NCBI GenBank assembly: GCA_017889745.1
Contig: JAGGAG010000056.1
Coordinates: 1-14,230 of the forward strand
Source of the DNA: Gemmatimonadota bacterium
GTDB lineage: Bacteria > Gemmatimonadota > Gemmatimonadetes > Gemmatimonadales > GWC2-71-9
DNA length: 14,230 bases
Direction of reading: 5' to 3'
The translations under genes and the position numbers were made by a program. A model generated the notes under the pieces. It did not search any database. It saw nothing but the letters and a program-made list of their open reading frames with translations, and was not told the origin of the DNA. Positions 5,855 to 12,210 of this stretch are shown here, piece by piece (positions within the stretch are counted from its first letter, which is position 1; every line of letters starts with the position of its first letter).

Positions 5855-7384
5855 TTAATGCCGGAACATCCGCGTGCCCGTCACCACCATCGCGATCCCG
5901 AGCCGGTTGGCGGCCGCGATCACGTCGGGGTCACGCACCGAGCCGCCCGGCTGGATGATGGCCGTGATGCCGGCCGCGGCGGCTTCCTCGACGCCGTCGG
6001 CGAAGGGAAAGAAGCCGTCGGACGCCAGCACGCTTCCCGCCGGATCGTGCCCGGCCTGTCGCGCCTTGTGGATGGCGAGGAAGACGCTGTCCACGCGGCT
6101 CATCTGGCCGGCACCGATGCCGATGGCCTGCTCACCCCGCGCCAGGAGGATGGCGTTCGACTTGACCGACGCGATGGCGGGCCAGGCGAACCGGAGCGCG
6201 TCCCACTCGGGGTCGGTGGGCGCGCGCTCCGTGGGCACGGTCCAGCCGGTCTCGTCGGGCTCGAGCACCAGCCGATCCTGCACCAGGAAGCCGCCGCGCA
6301 CCCGCTTGAAGTCGAGGGTGCCGATGCCGGTGCTGATGGGAAGCTCGATGACACGAAGGTTCTTCTTGGCGGCCAGGACCTGCATTGCATCGTCGTTCAC
6401 CGACGGCGCCACCACGACCTCGAGGAAGAGGTCCTTCATGGCGAGCGCCGCCTCGCGGGTCACCACCGTGTTGAACGCGACGATGCCGCCGAAGGCCGAC
6501 ACCGGGTCACACGACCTCGCGCGGTCAAAGGCCTCCTGCGGTGTCGTGCCGAGCGCGATGCCACACGGCGTGGTGTGCTTCACGATGCAGCAGGCGACCC
6601 GGTTGCTCCAGCAGGAGACCGCCCACATTGCGGCGTCGATGTCGAGCAGGTTGTTGAAGGACAGCTCCTTGCCCTGGCGCTGGGCGAGGTCGCGGGTGCC
6701 GCGCGGCTCCTCGGTGACGTAGAGCGCCGCGCGCTGGCCCGGGTTCTCGCCGTACCGGAGCGACATGAGCCGCTCCATCGAGAGGCTCAGCCGGCTCGGC
6801 AGGCCCTCTTCCATGGGCGTCAGGAAGCGCGCGATGGCGCCGTCGTAATCGGAGAGGTGCGCAAACACCTTGGCCGCGAGCTCGCGGCGCACAACCTGGT
6901 TCACCCCGCCTTCCCGCAGCTGCTGCAGGACGATGGGATAATCCAGCGGATCGGCGATCACGATGACCTGGGTGTGGTTCTTCGCCGCCGAACGGAGCAT
7001 CGACGGGCCGCCGATATCGATGTTCTCGATGGCATCGTCGAAGGCGACCCCGGGCTCGGCGACGGTCTGCTGGAAGGGATAGAGGTTGACGGCGACGAGG
7101 TCGATGGGCTGGATGCCGTATCGCGCGATGGCCGCGCGGTGCTCGGCGAGGTCGCGTCGTGCCAGGATGCCGCCGTGGACCGCCGGATGCAGCGTCTTGA
7201 CCCGGCCGTCGAGCATCTCGGGGAAGGCCGTGACCTGCTCGATCCCGATCACTGGAATCCCCGCGTCGCGGAACGCCGCAGCGGTACCCCCGGTGGAGAT
7301 GATCTCCCATCCCAGTTCCACCAGGCCCTGGGCGAAGGCGACGGCACCACGCTTGTCACTGACGGAAATGAGGGCGCGAGACAT
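5855..7384 (-). CDS. purH: Bifunctional AICAR transformylase / IMP cyclohydrolase
   Basis: Enzyme of 509 residues that performs the last two steps of purine synthesis: formylation of AICAR with 10-formyl-THF, then ring closure to IMP. The N-terminal MGS-like cyclohydrolase domain (about 1-190) shows ALISVSDKRG, ISTGGTAAAFRDAGIPV, TAFPEMLDGRVKTLHPAVHGGIL and VNLYPF. The transformylase domain follows, with MSLRYGENPGQRAALY, ELSFNNLLDIDAA and the catalytic pair K269-H270 in KHTTPCG. The C-terminus (IQPGGSVRDPDVIAAANRLGIAMVVTGTRMFRH) is intact and typical. The length is normal and nothing looks broken. The start ATG 7384 lies 11 nt after the purN stop, with GGAA between, so the two genes form one operon and are probably translated together. 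No purine riboswitch is apparent upstream. Confidence 0.98.
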   Translation of the reverse strand: MSRALISVSDKRGAVAFAQGLVELGWEIISTGGTAAAFRDAGIPVIGIEQVTAFPEMLDGRVKTLHPAVHGGILARRDLAEHRAAIARYGIQPIDLVAVNLYPFQQTVAEPGVAFDDAIENIDIGGPSMLRSAAKNHTQVIVIADPLDYPIVLQQLREGGVNQVVRRELAAKVFAHLSDYDGAIARFLTPMEEGLPSRLSLSMERLMSLRYGENPGQRAALYVTEEPRGTRDLAQRQGKELSFNNLLDIDAAMWAVSCWSNRVACCIVKHTTPCGIALGTTPQEAFDRARSCDPVSAFGGIVAFNTVVTREAALAMKDLFLEVVVAPSVNDDAMQVLAAKKNLRVIELPISTGIGTLDFKRVRGGFLVQDRLVLEPDETGWTVPTERAPTDPEWDALRFAWPAIASVKSNAILLARGEQAIGIGAGQMSRVDSVFLAIHKARQAGHDPAGSVLASDGFFPFADGVEEAAAAGITAIIQPGGSVRDPDVIAAANRLGIAMVVTGTRMFRH

Positions 7385-7395
7385 GGGTTCCGGGG

Positions 7396-7992
7396 TCAGG
7401 TGCGGGCGGATTCAATGGCGACGGGCAGTCCGGCCCGTGCCGCGGCAAGCACGACCGCCGGCAGGAGCCTGTGCTCCTGTTCCAGCACCCGCGCCGCAAG
7501 CGCCTCCGCATTGTCGCCGGGAAGCACCGGTACTCGAGCCTGGGCCAGGATCATTCCGCGATCGTACTCCTCTTCCACCAGGTGCACGGTGCAGCCGGTT
7601 TCGGCGGCCCCGCTCCGCAGCACTGCCTCGTGCACCCGGATGCCGTACATGCCCTTCCCGCCAAACGCGGGGAGCAGGGCGGGGTGCACGTTGATGATCC
7701 GGCCGCGATAGCGCGCGATGACCTCGGACGGCACCAGCTTGAGGAACCCGGCCAGCACGAGCAGGTCGACGGAATGCGCCTCGAGTGCCGCGAGCCACTC
7801 ACTGGCACTGCGCCAGTCGCGGAGGGCGAGCGCCGCGACGTTCCGTTCGCGCGCCCGGTCGAGGGCGGGGGCATCCGGCCGGTCACTCAGGACCAGGACG
7901 ATGCGCGCCTCGTCGCCGTTTCCGAGCCGCGCGAAGAGCGCTTCGAGATTGCTGCCCCGGCCCGAAACCGCTACCGCAACCCGCATTGGCAT
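7396..7992 (-). CDS. purN: Phosphoribosylglycinamide formyltransferase
   Basis: GAR transformylase of 198 residues, which moves a formyl group from 10-formyl-THF to GAR, the third step of IMP synthesis. Seen directly: the phosphate-binding SGRGSNL (10-16), LLVLAGFLKLVP (77-88), and the catalytic set N101 and H103 in INVHPALLPAF with D144 in EEYDRG. The FGGKGMYG-x-x-VHEAV stretch is the variant common in Bacteroidota-type PurN, differing from the E. coli LLPAFPGLH form. ATG 7992 (MPMRVAV) and ATG 7986 (MRVAV) are both possible; neither has a clear Shine-Dalgarno, since the upstream bases are pyrimidine-rich. It is the first gene of the purN-purH pair and divergent from the lipoprotein gene at 8202. 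Confidence 0.96.
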   Translation of the reverse strand: MPMRVAVAVSGRGSNLEALFARLGNGDEARIVLVLSDRPDAPALDRARERNVAALALRDWRSASEWLAALEAHSVDLLVLAGFLKLVPSEVIARYRGRIINVHPALLPAFGGKGMYGIRVHEAVLRSGAAETGCTVHLVEEEYDRGMILAQARVPVLPGDNAEALAARVLEQEHRLLPAVVLAAARAGLPVAIESART

Positions 7993-8201
7993 GGCGGAAG
8001 AAGGTAACCGACGGGCCGCGGTTCGCCTAGCCGAGGGGCCGCCGGCAGGATGCGGACTCGAAGCGTGCAAGCTCAAGCAGCAAAAGGACCTGGGGGATGG
8101 GACCCACCTGGCCGCCCGGGCGGCGACCCGGACCGGTACAAACGTTGCCTTGATCGGCGCCGGACCAGTACGTGAAGCCACATCCACGCAGCGAGGGGAC
8201 C
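7993..8201. other. Divergent intergenic region between purN and a lipoprotein gene
   Basis: 209 bp that must hold promoters for both directions. It contains a perfect 14-bp palindrome GCCGCCCGGGCGGC (8111-8124). A weak plus-strand promoter candidate is TTGCCT (8145-8150) with TACGTG (8169-8174). On the minus strand I see no convincing -10 for purN and no recognisable riboswitch. I see no gene here. The last bases hold the Shine-Dalgarno GAGGGG (8193-8198) of the next gene. Confidence 0.35.
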
Positions 8202-9053
8202 ATGTTCGCATCGAGGTTCCGGCGGTTTGGCGCCGGGCTCGCGCTCAGCGCAATTGCGTTGCTGGCCGGCTGTGACAAGCCGGAGCCACTGGCGTCAACG
8301 ACCGGATCGATCTCGGACCTGGTGACCAATGTTTCGGTGCGCGGCGGGACGGTGCCCGGGGTGCTGGAACTGGGAACGGTGCCGACCGGAACGCTCGGAC
8401 CCACGGCGACCGTGGCCGGCATCACCGCGGCAGTGAACGGCGGATCGGCCGCAATGGATGTCACCGGCTCGGACACCTATACGCGGCTGCTGGTCAGCGC
8501 GGTCGGCACCGACGACTACTACTCGGTACCACTTCCGACGGCCAGCGCGCTGGAGAACGTGGTGATCTCGCTGTCTCCCGACGTGAATGGCAGCCAGCTG
8601 CGCCTTCGCTATGCACTCGAGGGCGCCAGCGGCATCGGGCCGTACTTCGAGCAGACGCTGCGGATCATCCGGGCGGGCAACGGCGACTTCCAGGCGAGCG
8701 TGGCGTGGACCGGCGCGAGTGACGTGGACCTGCACGTGTTCGACCCGAACGGCGAGCACGTCTACTACGGCAACCGGAACGCAACGACCGGTGGCCGGCT
8801 CGACATCGACTCGAACGCGGCGTGCACCATCGACAACACGAACGTCGAGAACATCTTCTGGCCGCTCAACGGGGCCCCGGCCGGCCAGTACCGTGTGGAA
8901 CTGCACTACTACGACGACTGCGGCGTGCCGCGCTCCGACTGGGTGGTGACGGTGCTGCTCCGGGGCCAGGCACCGGCCATCACGACGGGCAGCTTCGTCG
9001 GGGCGGCGGGGGTGGCGAACCCCGCGGTGGTGATCGGAAACTTCACCTACTGA
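8202..9053 (+). CDS. Lipoprotein with C-terminal DUF2135 (YfaP-like) domain
   Basis: Secreted lipoprotein of 283 residues. The signal peptide MFASRFRRFGAGLALSAIALLAGC ends in a textbook lipobox (LAGC, C24). The +2 residue is Asp, which in E. coli would retain it in the inner membrane; this rule is not universal. Residues 30-160 are a Gly/Thr/Val-rich, probably beta-rich region without a recognised motif. About 163-265 form a DUF2135 domain: FQASVAWTGASDVDLHVFDPNGEHVYYGN, then GGRLDID, APAGQYRVELHYY. Proteins with this domain often co-occur with von Willebrand A/VIT proteins, none of which is here. C208 and C240 could form a disulfide. ATG 8202 is chosen over 8172 because GAGGGG lies just upstream and the signal peptide starts there. 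Function unknown. Confidence 0.83.
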   Translation: MFASRFRRFGAGLALSAIALLAGCDKPEPLASTTGSISDLVTNVSVRGGTVPGVLELGTVPTGTLGPTATVAGITAAVNGGSAAMDVTGSDTYTRLLVSAVGTDDYYSVPLPTASALENVVISLSPDVNGSQLRLRYALEGASGIGPYFEQTLRIIRAGNGDFQASVAWTGASDVDLHVFDPNGEHVYYGNRNATTGGRLDIDSNAACTIDNTNVENIFWPLNGAPAGQYRVELHYYDDCGVPRSDWVVTVLLRGQAPAITTGSFVGAAGVANPAVVIGNFTY

Positions 9054-9080
9054 TCGATCACTGATCAGCTGAGACATAAA

Positions 9081-9118
9081 CGAGCCGGCGTGTCGCCTTC
9101 GGGCGCGCGCCGGCCTCG
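9081..9118 (+). terminator. Terminator-like hairpin with UUCG tetraloop after the DUF2135 lipoprotein
   Basis: A long stem pairs CGAGCCGGCG (9081-9090) with CGCCGGCCTCG (9108-9118) with one bulged C. It is capped by an inner stem CGCC-TTCG-GGCG (9094-9105) bearing the very stable cUUCGg tetraloop. It begins 27 nt after the stop. Downstream is GTGCTTTCCC, only a short T-run. This is the best intrinsic terminator candidate in the window. Confidence 0.72.
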
Positions 9119-9165
9119 TGCTTTCCCGGAGCTCCGCGTGGACGCGGAACTCATGCGTCAGCCGC

Positions 9166-9200
9166 GTGAGCGGTGAGCGGTAAGCGGTGAGGGGTAAGCG
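9166..9200 (+). repeat. Tandem degenerate heptamer tract (GTRAGSG)5
   Basis: Five contiguous 7-bp units: GTGAGCG, GTGAGCG, GTAAGCG, GTGAGGG, GTAAGCG. The unit is close to the GTGAACG/GTGAGCG heptamers at 5782-5809, about 3.4 kb away. Here there is only a direct array and no complementary half. It lies in the gap between a terminator-like hairpin and the DUF1835 gene. Function unknown. Confidence 0.75.
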
Positions 9201-9250
9201 GAGCGGGGACGGAAATGATCATTCTGGTGCGCGGCGAAGAATCCTTCTGC

Positions 9251-9256
9251 TACCTT
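9251..9256 (+). promoter_or_regulatory. Candidate -10 of a leaderless DUF1835 gene, with upstream palindrome
   Basis: TACCTT preceded by TGC gives an extended -10 (TGnTAnnnT). It ends 5 nt before ATG 9262, so the transcript would begin at about the A of ATG. No Shine-Dalgarno is present. A 10-bp palindrome AATGATCATT (9214-9223) sits upstream near the -35 zone and could be an operator. Confidence 0.42.
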
Positions 9257-9261
9257 GAACC

Positions 9262-10248
9262 ATGCTTCATATCCGCTGTGGCACCGACATTCTCTGGAAA
9301 CTCGATGACGCCGGGATCCCGGGGCGGAAGCTGAGCTGGTCCGATCCCCTCTGCGAGGGGCCCGTGCCAAGCGCCGACCGGGCGACCCTCCGTCCGATGC
9401 GTGCGGCCTGGCTCGCGCGGCACTACGGCGTCGAGCGCGACTCGGACCTCAAGGACCTCGCCGACGCTGACAGGGCGGTGGACGAGGCTGGGAGTGAGGA
9501 CGAGGTGGTACTCTGGTTCGAGGCCGACCTGTTCGACCAGGCGATCATGCTGCACCTGCTGCCGCGCCTCGCCGACGCGTGCGGCAGCACCACGCGCCTT
9601 ACGCTGGTAACGTTGCACGAGTATCCCGGCATCAGGCGGTTCATCGGGCTCGGCCAGCTCACCGCACCGCAGCTGGGCGACCTCTTCACCGCCCGCATCG
9701 ACGTTCCTCCCGAGATGGTTGCCGCAGCGCGCGAGGCGTGGACCGCCTGGGTGCATCCGACGCCCGAGCTGCTCGCCGGCATTGCGGCGCGCGTCAGCAG
9801 CCCAATGACCTACCTCCCTGCCGCGGCCCGTCGGATGCTGCAGGAACTCCCCGACGTGCGGAGCGGACTGAGCCGCACCGAGCGGCAGGGACTCGAGGCC
9901 GTTGCGGGCAAGGCGCCGTCGCTGCATGCGGCCTTCGTGGCGTCGCAGGACCTGGAGGAGCGCCCGTGGCAGGGCGACGCGATGTTCTTCGCGACGATGT
10001 GGGAGTTGACCCAGAGCGCTGCCCCGCTGCTCGAGGCTGACAGCGGGTGGTCCACGCTGACCGATGGACGGAAGAACCCGACGCTGGCGCTGACGGCGCG
10101 GGGTCGCGCGGTCCTGCGGGGCGACGTGGACTACTGGGGCGAGGCAGGACGGGAGCGCTGGCTCGGCGGCACGCGGGTTGGCGCCGGCGCATCAGACTGG
10201 CGCTGGGATCCGGCGATCGGCGGGCCCCGCCGCATGGGACGGCGCTGA
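9262..10248 (+). CDS. DUF1835 domain-containing protein
   Basis: Soluble protein of 328 residues. The N-terminal DUF1835 domain is clear: LHIRCGTDILWKLDDAGIPGRKLSWSDPLCEGPVP (2-36) and EVVLWFEADLFDQAIMLHLLPRL (81-103), followed by TRLTLVTLHEYPG. Residues about 190-310 look helical and end in a winged-helix-like stretch, LALTARGRAVLRGDVDYWGEAGRERWLGGT, which recurs at the C-terminus of this family. No catalytic role is known. ATG 9262 matches the family's usual MLHI start and has no Shine-Dalgarno, consistent with leaderless translation. The stop TGA (10246-10248) is separated by one base from the stop of the convergent gmhB gene. The gene stands alone, with the heptamer repeat tract upstream. 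Confidence 0.84.
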   Translation: MLHIRCGTDILWKLDDAGIPGRKLSWSDPLCEGPVPSADRATLRPMRAAWLARHYGVERDSDLKDLADADRAVDEAGSEDEVVLWFEADLFDQAIMLHLLPRLADACGSTTRLTLVTLHEYPGIRRFIGLGQLTAPQLGDLFTARIDVPPEMVAAAREAWTAWVHPTPELLAGIAARVSSPMTYLPAAARRMLQELPDVRSGLSRTERQGLEAVAGKAPSLHAAFVASQDLEERPWQGDAMFFATMWELTQSAAPLLEADSGWSTLTDGRKNPTLALTARGRAVLRGDVDYWGEAGRERWLGGTRVGAGASDWRWDPAIGGPRRMGRR

Positions 10249-10249
10249 C

Positions 10250-10795
10250 CTAGCGCGCCTTCAGCGCGCGCGCGACGGCCGCCGGAAGATCGGCAACCTG
10301 CTCGAACCCCGCCTCGGTAATCGGGGTGTCGTCCGTTCGCGTTCCCGTCAACACATGAAGGCCCCGGCCCCCGAGTGCCCTCGCGGGCACGAGGTCGCGC
10401 AGCCTGTCGCCGATGAACCAGCTTTGCAGCGGGTCGATACCGAGCTGGGCCACGGCCTGGCGATAGAGCTTGAGGCCGGGCTTCCGGCACTCGCATGGTC
10501 CGCTGATGGCCGGGAAGTGGGGACAGTGGAGCTGCAGGTCGAGCCGCGCGCCTCGCGCCGCGAACTGCCGTTCCACTTCGCGCGCCACCGCCTGATAGTC
10601 GTCTTCCGTCAGGATGCCGCGGGCGATGCCCGACTGGTTGGTGATCACCACCGCGTACCAGCCCGCCGCATTGGCCCGTGCCACCGCTTCCGCCGCCCCC
10701 GGAAGTGGAACGACCGCTTCCGGGCCGCGGACGAAATCGGTGTCGACGATCAGGGTGCCGTCGCGATCGAGGAAGAGGGCCGGCTTGAGGCTCAC
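10250..10795 (-). CDS. gmhB: D-glycero-D-manno-heptose 1,7-bisphosphate 7-phosphatase
   Basis: HAD-superfamily (IIIA) phosphatase of 181 residues that removes the 7-phosphate of heptose bisphosphate on the way to ADP-heptose for LPS core or glycans. Motif I is FLDRDGT, with nucleophile D10 and acid D12; motif II is VITNQSG (50-56); K105 lies in CRKPG; motif IV is IGDRLRD with D130 and D134. The GmhB zinc loop is present as C91-P-H93 and C101-E-C103. This loop separates GmhB from plain histidinol-phosphatase relatives, though the two can be hard to tell apart and no other heptose gene is nearby. The start is GTG 10795 with GGAG 6 nt upstream. A short upstream frame ends in a GTGA overlap with this start. 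Lies 99 nt after the metallothionein-like gene on the same strand. Confidence 0.9.
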   Translation of the reverse strand: MSLKPALFLDRDGTLIVDTDFVRGPEAVVPLPGAAEAVARANAAGWYAVVITNQSGIARGILTEDDYQAVAREVERQFAARGARLDLQLHCPHFPAISGPCECRKPGLKLYRQAVAQLGIDPLQSWFIGDRLRDLVPARALGGRGLHVLTGTRTDDTPITEAGFEQVADLPAAVARALKAR

Positions 10796-10821
10796 GCGCG
10801 CTCCGGGAGTGTGGTGATCCG

Positions 10822-10854
10822 TCGGGCACCACCGATCTTGATTCGGGTGCCCGA
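10822..10854. repeat. Inverted repeat upstream of gmhB
   Basis: A perfect 9-bp stem, TCGGGCACC (10822-10830) with GGTGCCCGA (10846-10854), and a 15-nt loop. It lies in the 99-nt gap between the metallothionein-like gene and gmhB. It could weaken read-through or affect gmhB translation. No T-run follows on either strand. Confidence 0.45.
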
Positions 10855-10894
10855 TCGATACCGAGCGCTTCCCGACGCCACAAGGGCCCGGTGT

Positions 10895-11128
10895 CTACAC
10901 GTGATCGGCCACTCCACGGACTCCGTGGTCGCGCGCGCAGTGGGCGCAACAGTAGAAGATCCCCGTCGCCTCGATGCCGTGACCCATGATCTTGCAGCCG
11001 CAGTGGGCGCATTCCGGGGCGAGCCTGTGGATCGCGCACTCGAAGCTGTCGAAGGTGTGCGTGTGGCCGCCGGCGATCACCTGGAACGCGAGGTGATAGT
11101 CGTTTCCGCATACTTCACACTGTGCCAT
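10895..11128 (-). CDS. Metallothionein-like zinc-binding small protein
   Basis: Protein of 77 residues with nine cysteines: C4 and C7 (CEVCGNDY), C31 (FECAIH), C40, C43 and C45 (CAHCGC), C60, C61 and C64 (YCCAHC), plus several histidines (H22, H24, H34, H42, H50, H63, H68). The second half resembles bacterial SmtA-type metallothionein, which holds zinc in a small zinc-finger-like fold. The N-terminal CxxCGNDYxxxF and THTFDSFECAIH parts match a short family I recall from actinobacteria and Gemmatimonadota, often named 'prokaryotic metallothionein'. The likely role is cytoplasmic metal storage or a redox/zinc buffer. No signal peptide. ATG 11128 has GGAGGG about 6 nt upstream. No metal-sensing SmtB/ArsR gene is adjacent. 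Confidence 0.78.
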   Translation of the reverse strand: MAQCEVCGNDYHLAFQVIAGGHTHTFDSFECAIHRLAPECAHCGCKIMGHGIEATGIFYCCAHCARDHGVRGVADHV

Positions 11129-11202
11129 GGTGCCCTCCCGACAACGGGTTCAGGAATTCCTACCCCGCGGTTCCGGGCCGGATGCGCCACAGCGCGGCAC
11201 GC
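11129..11202. other. Intergenic gap upstream of the metallothionein-like gene
   Basis: 74 bp containing a 10-bp palindrome AGGAATTCCT (11153-11162), about 25-34 nt before the metallothionein-like start, a position suited to an operator or promoter element. No clear terminator follows the YdjM-type gene. No other feature is seen. Confidence 0.3.
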
Positions 11203-11856
11203 TCAATGGCGCAGCTGGTAATAGCGGTCGGCCAGTGCCGCCCAGGGAATGGTGATCCAGCCGATCAGCGCGAACCACCCGATCACGCGCTCGCTGGGCG
11301 GTGGCGGCGACCATGGCCCGGCCAGCCATATTACCGTCGAGATGAGGATCAACGACCAGAGTGCCGCCGGTCCGACCCATCGCGTGGACCGCCGCGGGCC
11401 GAGGTAGAGCCAGATCCCCGCCAGCCAGAGGCCGCCTTCGACGGCAATCGTGCTACCGATCGAGTTCCACAGTCCGACCCCGGCGCGGGGCGACGCTCCA
11501 GGCCAGAGCGGCATATCGGGCGCATGGGTGAAGTAGTCGAGCAGCCAGTGGCTCACCACCAGGAGCGCGAGGAGCAGGGCCGAGCTGGGGGCGAGGCCGC
11601 GCCAGCGCGCAACGCCGGCGAGCGCGGCGCCCCAGCATACCGACATGAGGAGGCTGTGTGACCAGGGGTAGGAGTCGAAGACCAGTGGCGTGAAGGCGGT
11701 GGCACCGGGAGCAACGGATACGTGCTCGATGCCGACCAGCAGGAAGATGGGCCAGAGCAGGTCGAGCGCGGTGACCGCGGCGACGTACCAGCCGAGTGAT
11801 GGCCGGGCGTCGAAGCGCTTGCCGGCAAATGCGAGTGCGAGGTGACCCACAAACAT
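11203..11856 (-). CDS. YdjM/LexA-binding-type inner membrane metal-dependent hydrolase-like protein
   Basis: Integral membrane protein of 217 residues with about six hydrophobic helices. It keeps the pattern of the YdjM-like membrane hydrolase family: H5 in the first helix (MFVGHLALAF), D32 (TALDLLWP), H67 (YPWSHSLL), and H103 with D107 and H111 (SHWLLDYFTHAPDMPLW). These His/Asp residues lie at membrane-face positions and may bind a divalent metal. The substrate is unknown and some relatives are simply called hypothetical. ATG 11856 follows GAGG, 11 nt away. The gene starts 12 nt after the DUF2834 stop, so the two are likely cotranscribed. No signal peptide is needed, since the first helix is the anchor. 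Confidence 0.68.
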   Translation of the reverse strand: MFVGHLALAFAGKRFDARPSLGWYVAAVTALDLLWPIFLLVGIEHVSVAPGATAFTPLVFDSYPWSHSLLMSVCWGAALAGVARWRGLAPSSALLLALLVVSHWLLDYFTHAPDMPLWPGASPRAGVGLWNSIGSTIAVEGGLWLAGIWLYLGPRRSTRWVGPAALWSLILISTVIWLAGPWSPPPPSERVIGWFALIGWITIPWAALADRYYQLRH

Positions 11857-11868
11857 GAATGTGTGACC

Positions 11869-12156
11869 TCAGCTGGTGGCCTTGCGGGTGTTGAGCCAGT
11901 AGTAGAATGGGAGGCTGAACCCGAGGCCGCCGAGCAGGGAGAAGACCACGAACCACGGCCACGGTACACGCCCGACGGGATGCCGGACGATATAGACCGT
12001 CAACACGATCAGGGCGAGCAACGCGTCGAGAATGAAGCCAAGCGCGAGCCTGTCCTCCAGCACGGCACCAAGTCCCCTGTACTCGGCTACCAGCCAGTAG
12101 AGAAAGAGGCCGTTCGGCACCACCAGCCCGAAGAATGCCAGGAGCAGCAGCCACAT
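11869..12156 (-). CDS. Small three-helix membrane protein, DUF2834-like
   Basis: Protein of 95 residues with three predicted transmembrane helices: about 2-22 (LLLLAFFGLVVPNGLFLYWLV), 39-58 (LGFILDALLALIVLTVYIV) and 67-88 (WFVVFSLLGGLGFSLPFYYWL). The D in the second helix (FILDALLA) and the terminal G-x-S-x-P-x-Y-x-L pattern fit DUF2834, a family of unknown function often near fatty-acid or terpenoid genes. The match is by memory. The gene begins at ATG 12156 with no obvious Shine-Dalgarno and runs into the YdjM-type gene 12 nt downstream, as a two-gene membrane operon. The ankyrin gene ends 54 bp upstream on the same strand. Confidence 0.6.
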   Translation of the reverse strand: MWLLLLAFFGLVVPNGLFLYWLVAEYRGLGAVLEDRLALGFILDALLALIVLTVYIVRHPVGRVPWPWFVVFSLLGGLGFSLPFYYWLNTRKATS

Positions 12157-12210
12157 GAGGATACCCGACTTTCAGGACTGTGGATCAAGGCAGATGTGTG
12201 GGGGATTCGA

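Noticed and set aside
5831..7711. 626-codon open frame antisense to purH and the end of purN
   Set aside because: Same cause: shadow of a real high-GC gene, with no recognisable domain and no Shine-Dalgarno supporting it.
7993..8201. Purine or other riboswitch ahead of purN
   Set aside because: No conserved aptamer core was recognised on the minus strand; only GC-rich local pairing, including the 14-bp palindrome, is visible.
9051..9068. Two adjacent palindromes TGATCGATCA and CTGATCAG at the lipoprotein stop
   Set aside because: Short, built from repeated GATC, overlapping a stop codon and close to a much stronger hairpin; probably chance.
10253..10269. Small GCGCGC/GCGCGC hairpin as a terminator between DUF1835 and gmhB
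   Set aside because: Only 6 bp of alternating GC inside the gmhB coding end, no T-run; such repeats are common by chance at this GC content.
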